Of a stretch of 64,000 nt of DNA, positions 1 to 11,800 are shown piece by piece. Location of the stretch: positions 1,860,001 to 1,924,000 of the forward strand of contig NC_052484.1 in NCBI RefSeq assembly GCF_009730915.1. Reading direction: 5' to 3'. How positions within the stretch are numbered: position 1 is the first letter of the stretch; every line of letters starts with the position of its first letter. Both the position numbers and the translations under genes were made by a program. A model generated the notes under the pieces. The model did not search any database. It saw nothing but the letters and a program-made list of their open reading frames with translations, and had not been told where the DNA came from. The stretch comes from Dioscorea cayenensis subsp. rotundata (lineage: Eukaryota; Streptophyta; Magnoliopsida; Dioscoreales; Dioscoreaceae).

Positions 1-210
1 AAGCTTGTGTGGCAAGTTTTTTAAGTATATATGGGTTTTCTAAACTCATTATTTTTCACAAATATTACTTGTAATTTTTGTAATAAAGTTTGATGTTTTT
101 AATTTGAGTCTTGGTGTTTTACATATACATTCAACACAAAATAAACATAAGAACTACTGTATTTTAATTAAATTAAATGGGTTGTTTATGGTATAAATTT
201 TTATTATCAG

Positions 211-261
211 GTTATACAAGCGGAAAAAGGCTCCAATTTTTGGAGTGGAGAAGATCAATAA
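211..261 (+). CDS. Last exon of an upstream MATE transporter gene (3' end only)
   Basis: After a TTATTATCAG acceptor, 17 codons including TAA encode VIQAEKGSNFWSGEDQ. This matches the last exon of the complete MATE gene at 15553-15603 (VAVAERRLQFWSGEDQ): same length, same phase 0, same tail WSGEDQ. The bases before it (about 90-210) also resemble the last intron of that gene (the shared words TTGAGTCTTGGTGT and TTTTAATTAAATTAAA are present in both), so introns as well as exons were duplicated. The rest of this gene lies left of the window. MATE proteins are membrane antiporters that export organic solutes or xenobiotics. It is either a tandem duplicate of the downstream gene or a remnant of one; the window cannot tell which. 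Confidence 0.85.
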   Translation, partial: VIQAEKGSNFWSGEDQ

Positions 262-703
262 ACAAAAATGGGTAGAATGATTTGATTAAAATACTCAAAA
301 CTTTAATTGTTGTAATTTATTTGTAAATTAAATTGTTTAGTGCAGGGCGCCACTTATTGTAATTTGTTACAATTAAATTGTTTTACTGACACCATGACAT
401 TAATTGTTGTGATTTAATTAACTTGTATATTTTTATTGTATTATTTATTTTAATATTTAATTTATTACATATATATATATTTTTATTTATCTCTTTCCTC
501 AAGAGTGGTATTTTATTCATTTCCCAATTCTATACTTAAGAGTTCAAAATTTGACCATTATTATTCATATATATATATTGATTTATTTTGATTTTGATTT
601 TATTTATTTATTCTTGAGAGAAATGTGGACAAGTGCGAATAGGATTTAAATTCTCTATTTTAAATTAGAGAGAGGTCCACCCAAAGGAGTGAATTGGTCC
701 ATG
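262..703. other. AT-rich spacer, 3' flank of the first MATE copy
   Basis: I see no gene here. Directly after the stop codon the sequence still resembles the 3' flank of the second MATE copy (after 15603), for example a shared run ATTGTTGT...TTTAATTAA, so the duplicated segment extends past the coding end. The remainder is AT-rich with short (TA)n tracts. Confidence 0.5.
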
Positions 704-712
704 CTCATCTTA

Positions 713-869
713 TGAGTAAAATTTTTGGTAGGTTACTTATCTTATGCCCTTTTTCAAAAAGGTATCTCACTTTTAATTTGTATCAAAAAGGTATCCAAAG
801 TTGTGTTTTTATTTCAACGGCAGGTGACCCTGACCAAAGTCGATCATTTAAGCTGATGTGGCTGTTGAG
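713..869 (+). repeat. Left terminal inverted repeat of the MULE
   Basis: It begins TGAGTAAAATTTTTGG and ends GCTGATGTGGCTGTTGAG. The reverse complement of 7425-7581 matches over the full 157 bases without a gap. The 9 bp before it (704-712) are the left target duplication. Small open frames here are TIR shadows, not genes. Confidence 0.9.
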
Positions 870-1349
870 TCATCTGGTGTATTCCAACCTGGTTTCTATC
901 TAGCTGCTAAGTCATTTGGTTTGTACCACATCAAAACAAATGATAGGCTGAGTGAGATGAAGCCATTGTGCCACGCGTCAGAGAACCCCTTTCGCGGGAA
1001 TCTCGAATTTGGACAGTGGGTTCGTTGTCTTGACCAGGCGGAGATTGCGATAGACAAAGCTTAGGGTTTTGTGCGAACTGTGAATCGGGTGAAGGAGCGC
1101 TGTCGGCTGAAGCTCAGTTGGCTCTCCAACGTAGATGGCGGTTAACTGGGAGATTCGGCGTGAGGGTGAGGAAGCATCGGACTCATCGTAAGTCATTTTT
1201 CTTTTTCGATGAGATGTGATGCTTGTGTTTGTTGTGATGAGCAAAGTGGCTTCAAGAAGCTTCGATGTGTTTATATACGCCTAGATGTACATCACATTGT
1301 TGATGTCCTATTGTTTTAGTGTGTTAATGTCAGTGGGGGTCTTAGTTGA

Positions 1350-1870
1350 GTGAAATAATTAGGTTGTTATGGTTTTGTTATGGTTTTATTGTTTTTGAAT
1401 CCCATTCTGTTGATGGCATTTACCCGAGTGATTGTGTTGTAGTTTAATTCCCACCCGATTGAAAAAAAATAGGAAACTTTCTTACCCTCAATCATTTGTC
1501 TTGGCAATCAGTTCCCCATTTTGTCTATTCTAGTTGCATATTCAATTGAGTTATTAGTTTGTCCTGCTCCTTTTCTTTTTGTGTGGTGTGTGAAATAATT
1601 AGGTTGTTATGGTGAATGCCATTCGTTGATGTCATTTACCCGAGTGATTGTGTTGTAGTTTAATTCCCAATCGATTGAAAAAAATAGGAAACTTTCTTAC
1701 CCCCAATCATTTGTCTTGGCAATCAGTTCCACATTTTGTCTATTCTAGTTGCATATTCAATTGAGTTATTAGTTTGTCCTGCTCCTTTTCTTTTAGTGTG
1801 TTAATGTCAGTGGGGGTCTTAGTTGTGTGAAATAATTAGGTTGTTATGGTTTTATTGTTTTTGAATCCCA
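1350..1870 (+). repeat. Direct repeat of about 240 bp, two and a bit copies, inside the MULE
   Basis: The word GTGAAATAATTAGGTTGTT starts at 1350, 1590 and 1827, giving spacings of 240 and 237 bp. Between them the same order of segments recurs (ACCCGAGTGATTGTGTTGTAG, AGGAAACTTTCTTACCC, TTGTCTTGGCAATCAGTTCC). It lies upstream of the transposase coding region, in what is probably its leader or first intron. Confidence 0.85.
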
Positions 1871-2172
1871 TTTTGGTGACTAACTATGCTGCTTATTATT
1901 GTCTACATATATTTAAGTGGCCATTGCTAATCTCAATTGTAGCCTCAATTATAAATGTCCTGTTTTTTTTTATGTACATGTTATTACCCTACCATAATTG
2001 AGCAGAAAAATACTTTTTGTTACACTTCAAATCAGATTTTTGTTTGTTCTTCAATTGATTGTGGCCAAATGATATATGCCATATGATTTAATTACTTCCT
2101 AGTTTTTCAGTTTTAGATTGTGTCTATATAGTTGATTTTTAATTAATTTACTGAAATGCATGCTTTATTACA

Positions 2173-5100
2173 GTGCCAGATGCTGAATTGTTCACAATAA
2201 GGCTTCATTACAGATTGGATGAGATAGAAGGGTTTGCTGGTTACATAGATTACTGCTGTGCTGACCAAATATCTAGACTAGAACTAGTTAGCATGGCCAA
2301 GGAGTTTGGTTTGGATGTAGAGGGCTTCTCAATTGGATGGTTGGATGGAAGGACTGGTGTGGGGGTTTATAATGAGATAAAAACTGATTTAGAAGCCTTA
2401 GACATGGCCACGTCTGTTGGGAGTACTAAGGAGACATGGGTGTATATCAATCTTCCTAGTGGTGGGCACCCTTCAGATCATGACATTGGGACAACAGAAG
2501 ATGATCATGCAAATGTGGGGCTATTGAAAGATATAGAAGATGATGGAGATGATATTATGGATGATGCAAAATTGGAGGAAATTATAGTTGGTGGTCAAGG
2601 GAAGGAAAAGAATGTTGATGAGGTGTGGGATTTCCATGACTCTGATTATAGTTTCAGTGATAAATCTGATGATGAACCCCTGGGGAATGAAGATAGGTCA
2701 CAAGAAGAACCCATAGGCAAGTATGGAGCACATGCTAGTGCTGGCCTTGATGATGAGGGTGATTTAGACAACTTACAGTCTACATCTTCTACAGATGAGG
2801 AAGATTTAGCTCCACCCAAGTGTAGATATCCTGAATTTAATGGGGATGTTGACATGGAGAACCCCATTTTAGAATTGGCATGAAATTCCGAGATTTCAAA
2901 CAGTTCAAAAAGGCAGTCAGAAATTATGGGATTAAGAATCGATATGTGATGAATTTTAGGCCAAACACCAAGAAGAAATGCAAGGCCTATTGTAAGAAGG
3001 GATGTCCTTTCTACTTGTGGGCATCACCCATGGTGAGGGACAAAGCCACAGTACAAATTAAAACAGGTGTGCTTGAGCACGAGTGCTCTAGGGATCATAA
3101 TAACAGGCATATCAGTGCAGACTGGATTACAAGGCATTATTTAGAGCAGTTCAGGGCAGATCCAACTTGGAAAATAACTGGGATCATACAAGCTGTGAAA
3201 ACAAATCAAGAAGTAGAAATCAGCAGGCTTAAGGCATACAGGGCTAAGTGTTTAGCACAGAGGTGGTTTTTTTTTCTTTATAAATCTTTTGTTGTATTAA
3301 CCTTCGCATGTCTTCTAAATTTTTTTTTTTGTGTATGGTTGTTGTTTTCAAGGATCATTGATGGTGATGAGGAGACACAGATCCACATGTTGCATGACTA
3401 TAGGTTGGAGTTGATGAGGACACATCATGGATCAACTATCATCATTGACTGCAGTGAAGGAGTGTTTCAAGGTATGTATGTCTGTCTTGCCCTTCTGAGG
3501 GCTGGTTTCCTGGCAGGTTGCAGGAAAATTGTGTCACTTGATGGATGCTGGCTCAAAGGATTGTATGGAGGCCAGTTATTATCTGCTGTTGGGATAGATG
3601 GCAATGACTGCATCTATCCCATAGCATGGTCTATGGTCAATAGAGAAACCAAAGAGAGTTGGACCAAGTTTCTACAAGTGTTGAAACAGGATCTGAGGAT
3701 CATTGACAACCAAGATTGGGCATTCATGTCAGACAGACAGAAGGTGAGGAACATTCTTTTATTAAATCTGTGTATAAGTATTTGCTTTCATATCTGTATC
3801 ATTGGTTCCTGTTATTTATTTGATTGGATTTGCAACCAATAAGTACATTAGTTCTTTGTTAAACTGTTCTGATTTAGGTTTCTAACAGAATTTTATTAAA
3901 TCTGTGTAAAGCTATTTGCTTTGATGTTAATTAAATTGTTGTTAGATGAATTGCTTATTTATTTGATTGGATTTGCAACCAATAAGTACATTAGTAAACT
4001 GTTCTGATTTAGGTTTCTAACAAAATTTTATTAAATCTGTGTATAACTATTTGCTTTGATGTTAATTAAATTGTTTTTAGATGAATTGCTTATTTATTTG
4101 ATTGGATTTTCAACCAATAAGTACATTAGTAAACTGTTCTGATTTAGGTTTCTAACAGAATTTTATTAAATCTGTGTATAACTATTTGCTTTGATGTTAA
4201 TTAAATTGTTTTTAGATGAATTGCTTATTTATTTGATTGGATTTTCAACCAATAAGTACATTAGTAAACTGTTCTGATTTAGGTTTCTAATAGAATTTTA
4301 TTAAATCTGTGTATAACTATTTGCTTTGATGTTAATTAAATTGTTTTTAGATGAATTGCTTATTTATTTGATTGGATTTTCAACCAATAAGTACATTAGT
4401 TCCCTGTTAAATCAAATCTCTAAATTAATTTGCTCTTACCAATGGTTTCTAACAGAATTTTTTTCTTTCTTTTTATTTTTTCTTGGCATGTGTTGTGATT
4501 ATGGGTTGATGGGTATGGTTCACTTGACTATTTTTACACTAGGGTTTGATGCCCGCACTAGTTGATATTTTGCCAAACAGTGAGCACCGGTACTGTCTTA
4601 GGCACATTCACACCAATTTGAAAAAGGACTTTAGAGGAAAAGCCATTAAGGACCAACTTTGGTCATGTGCTAAGGCTTCTTACCTTGCTGCCTTTGAGAG
4701 AGCAATGGAGGGGTTGAAAGGGATGTCTTTAGGGGTATTTGAGTTCATGAAAAAGATAGAACCAAAACATTGGAGTAGATCACACTTCCACACCCAATTT
4801 AAGTGTGACATCTTACTAAATAACCTTTGTGAGGTTTTCAACAGTAATATATTAGAAGCTAGGGTTAAGGGGGTCCTGACAATGAACGAAATGATAAGAA
4901 CACAATTAATGAAGAGGATCCAAAAGAGGAGAGATGCCATGCATAGGGTGACAACCACACATTGCCCCAAGATATTAAAAAAGCTTGAGAAATCCAAATA
5001 ACATAGCTGGTACTATAATACTACATGGTCGGGAGGGGACAAGTGCCAAGTTGTTAGTCCTGATGGTCAATTTGTGGTCAACAAAGCAGAGTCCAAGTGT

Positions 5101-6071
5101 TCATGTAGAAGGTGGCAGCTTAGTGGGATCCCTTGTAGTCACTTAATTTCAGTCCTGTATTACAATAGGGAGAAGTCTGAGGACTACCTTCACCCTTGTT
5201 ACAAAGTCAGTACCTACATGTCAACATATAGGCACATCCTTCACCCTACTCATGATAGGGATTCTTTGCCAAGGAGTGATCATCCTCCCATCATCCCACC
5301 ACATCCAATAAACAAGAGAAAGGGCAGGAAAACCATGCTTAGGAGAAGGGAGTTTGGTGAAACAAGTGGCTACAACAAGGGAAAGGTGAGTAAGAAAGGT
5401 ATGAGGATGACTTGCAGTGTTTGTGGTGCACAAGGTCACAATAAAAGGTTCCATGGTGTGGACTTCCCTTCTAGGAAGAAGGGAAATTCATCTAACATAG
5501 ATACACCAAACCAGTCACAGGTTAGAATTTGCATTGTTTGTGTTAATTACTATTGGAGCTGTCCATGAGTTTGATGACACATTTATGTGCTTCACTGCAG
5601 TTTTTTACAGTTCCTGTTTGTGGTGCATCATATGGAAAATCACCTGCCACACAATTGCCAAATCCACAAGTGGAAGATCGAGTATGTGAACCTCTCAATT
5701 TATTTTGTAACTTGTGTTGTAATAATTAATTTATGATTAGTTCCCTAATGGCTCAATTGTAGGTATTCAATGCACATACACAGAGATCTGCAGAATGCAG
5801 TCAGGTGACAAGAGCATACCAAGTTAGGGTTAGCAAAAAAGCACAGGTGAGTTAATTATTTTTAGAATATTTTGAATACTGTTGCAATTTTTTTATTATT
5901 AATAGATTGGATTAATTCTACTTTCCAGGCAGCTCAATATAGACAAAGACAAACAATCAAACCATTACAACCAGCTCAAGTTAAAAACAAAGAAGGGGGG
6001 AATCCAACATACCCAAATGTGCTGACAAGAAGAGGAAGATCTGGTTGCCACCAGGGGTTGGAGGCCATTGA
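2173..6071 (+). pseudogene. MULE transposase (MuDR family), frameshifted and with an internal stop
   Basis: The coding parts follow the MuDR/MULE order. 2174-2880 holds an N-terminal ligand-like region and an acidic linker. 2880-3262 is the MuDR DNA-binding region (begins MKFRDFKQFKKAVRNYGI). 3353-3743 carries the MULE catalytic core (SLDGCWLKG, FMSDRQK). 4543-5520 completes it (YCLRHIHTN, AAFERAMEGLK) and adds a SWIM-type finger (CSCRRWQLSGIPCSH) and a zinc knuckle. Later exons end in the family-typical tail KKRKIWLPPGVGGH with TGA at 6069-6071. Introns: 3263-3352 (90 bp, in frame) and 3744-4542. Lesions: the first two blocks are out of frame by one missing base at 2880, TAA at 4999-5001 interrupts an otherwise continuous frame, and the last exon changes frame near the G6 run at 5995-6000. 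The true start exon upstream of 2173 is not identified. Confidence 0.85.
3758..4405 (+). repeat. Tandem array of a 135 bp unit in the transposase intron
   Basis: The word ATTAAATCTGTGTA recurs at 3761, 3895, 4030, 4165 and 4300, so the period is 134-135 bp with nearly five copies. The unit includes TTATTTATTTGATTGGATTT and CCAATAAGTACATTAGT. The array fills most of the 3744-4542 intron. The inner copies are almost identical, which points to recent expansion. Confidence 0.92.
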
Positions 6072-7424
6072 CCAATTACCATTATGAGAGAGTTGCTATG
6101 CAACTGCAACTGCAGTCTTATTGGTTCTATGTATTTTGTATAGAATTTTGGTGCTTCACTGGTTCTAGGTATGTTGTAAAAACTGCAATATTTTGGAAAA
6201 CTGTTTCCAGAATGTCAGTTCAATTTTGTAAACTTGCAGACTTATAATTCTGTGGGCTTGGTATTATGTAAACCTGCAGATAAGAGGGTTAGAATTCTGC
6301 ACACTTATTATGCAACTGCAGTCTTACTAGTTCTATGTATTTTGTATAGAATTCTGGTGCTTCATTGGTTATATGTATGTTGTAAAGACTTCAATATTCT
6401 AGAAACAGTTCAATTTTGTAAACCTGCAGACTTAGAATTCTGCAGGCTTGGTATTATGTAAACCTGTAGATGAGAGGTTTAGAATTCTGTAGACCTAGCA
6501 CACAATTTTGTAAAAAAATTAATTACCATTGAATCAATAGCATATACAGCTTTTTAATTCAGCTTTTTTTCCAGTTTTTTGTAGTGTTCATACAAAAAAG
6601 ATTAAAATGCATACCCACTTTCATTATAGAATAGCATACTTAACAGCCAGTTTTTTCTTCTCCAGATTTTATGGTGTCCATACCCAAATTAATCTCACTG
6701 CAATTTTCTCCAGTTTTTTTTCCTGCTGTTTTTGTAATGTCCAGGTGAAATCTTTAAAAAAATTTGTGCAGTTAATTCAATCCAAAATGAAGATGAGTCT
6801 TATACATTCAGGTTGGAGTGAGTTAATATTTGGTTTTTTTTTGTCAGTATAACATCAGACCAAAATAAAATTCATACTCAAATTCAAAACACAAACACAT
6901 CCATTCATTGAAATCCTACCCTCATTGTTGTGGTACATCAAAGTTATTTTAAACTTAATCAATATGAAAGACAACACAATACACAATGAACCCTAAATCT
7001 ATACCCGCAACCAGCATTCCAGCATCAACCATGCTAAGCCCGCAGATTGAATCAACCAATATGATTTTATAGACAAAATTATGGGACTAAACAATATGAT
7101 CTTGCTACCTAAAAAAAAGAATTAAAACAAACAAGAAAAAAACAAAAACAACTTCCTCCCTCCGTTGCAATCTAGGTTTTGTGCTCTCTCTCCCTTCAAT
7201 TCACTCAACCCTCCTCCTTCTCCAGATCTATATTGCCCGGCCTTCTCTTCTCGAATGAGAGGAATTGCATCTGTTTTTCCGGTGGAGAAATGATGGAAAT
7301 CCATATTGCCTGGCCTCCTCTTCTCAGATGAAAGGGTAGTCCAAGGTGAAGTCCACGTGGCCAGAGTGAAGTCCACATGGTTATTGGGTGATATGGCTTT
7401 GCTAGCGTGGCAACAAAACAATGC
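6072..7424. other. MULE 3' non-coding region with internal duplications
   Basis: I see no coding sequence here. A segment containing CAACTGCAGTCTTA...TTCTATGTATTTTGTATAGAATT occurs near 6105 and again near 6310, and the phrase around AACCTGCAGACTTAGAATTCTG recurs to about 6490. A shorter CCAGTTTTTT-containing unit recurs between 6560 and 6740. Open frames on the minus strand near 7122-7517 overlap the TIR and are not convincing genes. Confidence 0.6.
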
Positions 7425-7581
7425 CCTCAACGGCCACATCAGCTTAAATGACCGGATTTGGTCAGGGTCACCTGCCGTTGAAATAAAAACACAAATGTGG
7501 ATACCTTTTTGATACAAATTAAAGGTGGAATACCTTTTTGAAAAAAATCATAAGATAGGTAACCTACCAAAAAATTTACTC
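7425..7581 (-). repeat. Right terminal inverted repeat of the MULE
   Basis: Read on the minus strand it begins GGAGTAAATTTTTTGGTA and ends GATGTGGCCGTTGAG, mirroring the left end. The following 9 bp (7582-7590) are the right target duplication and differ from the left copy at one position. Confidence 0.9.
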
Positions 7582-7698
7582 CTCATCATATAGTGGTTTT
7601 TGGAATTATCTGTATAAAATCAAAATTAAAAATTTTGTAAAGTACCTATGGAAGTGTAAATGCAAATAAAAAGTTTTGTTAGGAGTGCATATACAATA

Positions 7699-7699
7699 A

Positions 7700-7731
<32 letters not shown>
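7699..7731. repeat. (TA)n microsatellite
   Basis: An uninterrupted TA run of about 16 units lies just outside the MULE. It is one of many such tracts in the window. Confidence 0.9.
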
Positions 7732-7733
<2 letters not shown>

Positions 7734-7916
7734 CCATATTTGGACCAACCCATGTGACCATGTGCAGTGAAGGGTTCACATAGTAAGCCTTTGCAATTAT
7801 TATTATACTAATGATCAAAAAGTCTATTGGTAACTCGGCCTAAGTTACAAGCTTTTATAAATGATGAGAGTTTAAAATATGGGTGAAAATATATTTTTAT
7901 AAATATGAATAGTAAT

Positions 7917-8322
7917 TAGATCTGACCACGGTTCAGTTTTGGTTTCGGTTCGGTTCTGGTTCAAAATTGCCGATTCCGATTTTATAAATTATAGAACCAA
8001 AACCAAACCGTAGTCTTAAGGTTCCGGTTTTATGTTCGGTTCCAGTTCAGTTCTAAATAATTTGATTCCAAATAATTTAATTATGATCATTAAAATATAT
8101 AAAAAATTATATTATATATACTTTTATTTTAAAAAATAAAAATAGAACCGGAATCGGTGGTTCCGATTCGGTCGGGTTCTGGTTTTCAACTCATAAGAAC
8201 TTTAAAGTTTCGGTTCAAGGTTTCAGTTTAGAACCAAAACCGTTTTTACAGTTCTGGTTCAATTTTCAATAGTGCTAATTCTGGTTTATTTTACGGTTTG
8301 AACCGAATCGACGTCAGGTCTA
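7917..8322. mobile_element. hAT-like MITE rich in GGTTCGG motifs
   Basis: The ends form a short terminal inverted repeat, TAGATCTGAC at the left and GTCAGGTCTA at the right (one mismatch when inverted). The flanks carry an 8 bp target duplication with one mismatch, ATAGTAAT (7909-7916) and GTAGTAAT (8323-8330). The interior is built of alternating GGTTCGGTTC and GAACCAAAACC words that pair with each other, so the whole element can fold back. It has no coding capacity. An 8 bp duplication is typical of hAT elements. Confidence 0.75.
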
Positions 8323-8741
8323 GTAGTAATTATGTGAGTGTGGTTTCCGTGCCCTATTTGAGTGTGGATACTATTTTTACCTGTTCCGTTTAGGTTTGCG
8401 GATATTTTTTTGCTTTTTTTAAGATGCTTAGTCGCTTATTTTGACCCAAAAAAAACATTAATATTTTTTTATTATTATTATTTTTTTGTTTTTATAAATG
8501 TGATCTATGCAAGTGCAAATGCAAATAAAAAAAGTTATGTTTAGTGTGCATATGCAAAAGCAAAAAGAAAAAATTATTTCCACACTGGGACCATCCCATA
8601 ACCCATGTGAACATGTCCATCAATGTGTTCATCATGCATAATCCCTTGCATTATTATTATTATTATTATTATTGGAAAAGTAAAAAGTGGAAGGGCATTT
8701 TAGAAATAAGATTTAAACACAGGGGGTTTTTAATAATTTAC

Positions 8742-8742
<1 letters not shown>

Positions 8743-8786
<44 letters not shown>
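8743..8786 (+). repeat. Compound (TA)n(GA)n microsatellite in the MATE promoter or 5' leader
   Basis: A TA run passes directly into a GA run of about 14 units and ends 27 bases before the MATE start codon. GA-rich tracts just upstream of the ATG are common in plant 5' leaders and may bind GAGA-type factors; that role is inference. Confidence 0.85.
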
Positions 8787-8788
<2 letters not shown>

Positions 8789-8813
8789 CACTGAGAGTGA
8801 GAGTTAGAGAGCA

Positions 8814-11800
8814 ATGGAGGAGGAGAGAGGTCTCGTGGAGAAGACGAAGGGAAGCGGAGGAGAAGATGAGCTCCAGGTGAGGACCTTCAATGATGCGATT
8901 AGGGTTTTCACCGAGGAATCCAAGAAGCAGTGGATGTTGGTGGCGCCGATCGCCATGACCGCTCTCTTCACCTACGGCATCAACTCTTCCGTCCAGATAT
9001 TCGCCGGCCAGCTCAGTGCTCTCCAGCTCTCCGCCGTCTCCACCGCCCTCACTCTCTGCTCCAATTTAACTTCTGGCTTCCTGGTTAGGGCTCAAAGATC
9101 TCACTCATCTCCTCTTGTTCCCATTTTGTTCCTTGATTTCACATCGTGATGATTTAGGCCCGGGTTTGAAGGTTTTTTAATTAGGGTTTGGGTCTAATTT
9201 TGAAGGAATTATTATCAGTGTGGATTTTTCTAGGGATTTGGTAAAGATTTCATTCATGGATTTATTTAGGGATTATAATTGGGGGAAAAAAATTATATTT
9301 TTAAAAATATCAGGTCCCTGATAAATTTCAAAATCTTCTTTAAATGTTGATTCTTGAAAATTAAATTTTTTTTTTTAAAACTCCCTTTCTCGTCCGCAAC
9401 TCTGCCTCGCGAGCTCACCGGGCGCCGGTGCAAGAGCTCCTGCTGGAGCGTACCCGTGAACTCGCCGGTGCCAGCGGGAGCTCGTTACCGGCACACTACT
9501 TGAGGTCCCGCCGGAGCCTTGGCGAGGGGAAGTGGGAGGAGAGGGATGATATATTGGCAATTTAAAATTATTTAAATTATAATTAATATATATATATATG
9601 GATAAACATCATCTTATAAGTACAGTATTAATTTAAGTGCTATAGTGAGACATAATAAAAGATTAATTAAATTAATTAATTTTATTTATAATGATTTAGA
9701 TTAAATTACTATGTATTCCACCTCCCATTAGTAGTAAACGTTCTCATATGATCCTTCGTGTATATATATATATTGAAACGTGGAATGAATTATAAAGATT
9801 TGTAGTGAAAAGTATAACATTGGAATACAATGAATTTGGGGAGAAAAGCAGAGATGATTGAGTCCGCCGATAAGCAACTAGTGGTTGGTAATAGCTCACG
9901 TGGTCCATTGGCTAAGTAGAGGCGTACTATTGATATAGAACCAGAGGTTGGTTGCTCAAGCAATCCTTATGGGACAAAATAAATTATTCATATAGGACAA
10001 ACACTGTGGGGTCTTTCTACTTTTCTAGTAATTTGATATTTGCATGTGTTAGTGTGTTACCCTTTAAAAATATTTTATTGTTTTAGAATATTTTTTATGC
10101 ACTCATTTAACTCATTTCCCTACTGTAGAAAGAGAGTTGAGGTTGTAGTTTGCTTACATTTATTATAATATATATATATAGCATAATAAATCTAGTTTTG
10201 TCACTAGTTTGTTATAGAATTTAGGTTTACAAATAGTTAGGATAAAAAATAATAAAAATATTAGACAAAGGGGAAGCAAGTTTAACAATATGCTAATTAA
10301 TTTGTTATTACTGGTTTAAAAATGTACAAAATTTCAGAGAAAAGCTTGAAAGTTTTGTTTGTAAATTAATAGTAAGAATGTAACTTTGATAGTCTAGATT
10401 TTTTTTTCCCTCAATTTTTAAGGGGCACAAATTTAAAACTTTTTTTATGTACTGTACATACTGTGTACCTTTCATATGTTTATTGTATTAAAATGACAAA
10501 AGATGATATTATATGGATGGAAATGATTGAAAGAAAGCATGGTAAAAGTTGGTGGCATTGTTTTTTGTCTTTATAAAAAACTTATGTTAATTGATGCAAA
10601 TAATGGTTTTGTTATATGCAAATTTAGAATTTACCAAAGAACAAAGGACATGAGTGTTAGTGCCTCACAATATATAAGAGGCCACTCCTTATGAAAACCA
10701 CCACCTTGAAGTTTTGTTTTTTTGTTTTAAAATATTTCATATTCTTCCTAACAATGAAATCAATCATAATCAACATTAGTCTTTTACCCTTAGAATGAAA
10801 TAAGCTTGAATTTAACCGTTTCAGTGGGGGTGATCATTCATGGCTGATGATTTGAACACTGAGAATGTTGGTAATATTGTGTGTGTGTGTTTGCAACACA
10901 TTGTTGCAAATAGAGTTGTTGATTTGTGTTGGTTGATTTGTGAAACAAAAGTAACATGGAACAGCTCAGCATGGGGAGTGCTCTAGAGACGCTAAGCGGA
11001 CAAGCGGTTGGAGCAGGGCAAGTAGGCATGCTCAGCATTTATATGCAACGTACATGGATCATCCTCATCATCTCCTCCATCCTCATGTTACCGATCTTTA
11101 TCTTTGCGACCCCCATCCTCTCCATCCTTGGCCAACAACCTGATATAGCCTTCCTCGCTGGCCGCTTTGCCCTTCTCATTCTCCCCCACCAATTTGCCAT
11201 GGCCATTTCCTACCCTTCCCAAAAGTTCCTCCTAACTCAGAGTAAGGTCCTGCCTCTTGCATTCATTGCTTTCATATCTCTTGCTCTTCATCTTTGTGCG
11301 CTTTGGTTCTTCACCTCTGTCTTGGAATGGGGCTCAACCGGGGCAGCTATAGCCTTTGATGTGTCTTCATGTGCAATGGCTATATTTCAAGTGATCTACA
11401 TTATGCTTTGGTGCAAGGATGCATGGAATGGTTTTTCATGGTTTGCTTTCAAGGACTTGTGGCCTTTCATGAAGCTCTCTCTTTCATCTGCTTTCATGCT
11501 TCTCTTGACTGATTGGTATGGTGCTCTTGTGGTGTTTCTCGCTGGCCTCCTAAACAATGCACAGGTTACAGTTGCATCAGTCTCCATATGGTATGGTTTA
11601 TAGTTGTTTTTTTTTCTTTTTTTCATATAATTAAATGGGATTTGGTATAAAAACAAGAAGCCAGCAGTTAGTCCCATGGATCAGCTTCATGAAACCTTCC
11701 CCTCTGTATTGTTCTACTAAGTGCCAATGCTAGATTTTGACCCAGTATTATCTATGCTCGGAATTCTAAATTACTCAATTATACTAATGGGTAATATTAA

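Larger units (their letters stand above)
713..7581 (+). mobile_element. Mutator-like DNA transposon (MULE) with TIRs, target duplication and decayed transposase
   Basis: The element is 6869 bp. It is bounded by 157 bp terminal inverted repeats (713-869 and 7425-7581), gapless, with about 15 mismatches by hand count. It is flanked by a near-perfect 9 bp target duplication, CTCATCTTA at 704-712 and CTCATCATA at 7582-7590. Nine-bp duplications, long TIRs and an internal transposase with MuDR N-terminal, MULE and SWIM zinc-finger domains together define a Mutator-type element. It carries one gene (2173-6071, plus strand) and three internal repeat blocks. It inserted between the two MATE copies. 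Roughly 10% divergence of the TIRs, one mismatch in the duplication and broken reading frames say it is not recent and probably no longer autonomous. Confidence 0.9.

Noticed and set aside
1-6. Window opens with AAGCTT, a HindIII site, as if a clone end
   Set aside because: A six-base site is expected by chance often enough, and other AAGCTT sites occur inside the window; it says nothing firm.
9840-9970. Possible SINE: A-box-like TAGCTCACGTGG and B-box-like GGTTGCTCAAGCAATCC
   Set aside because: The B-box departs from GGTTCRANYC, there is no poly(A) tail or target duplication, and the spacing is irregular.
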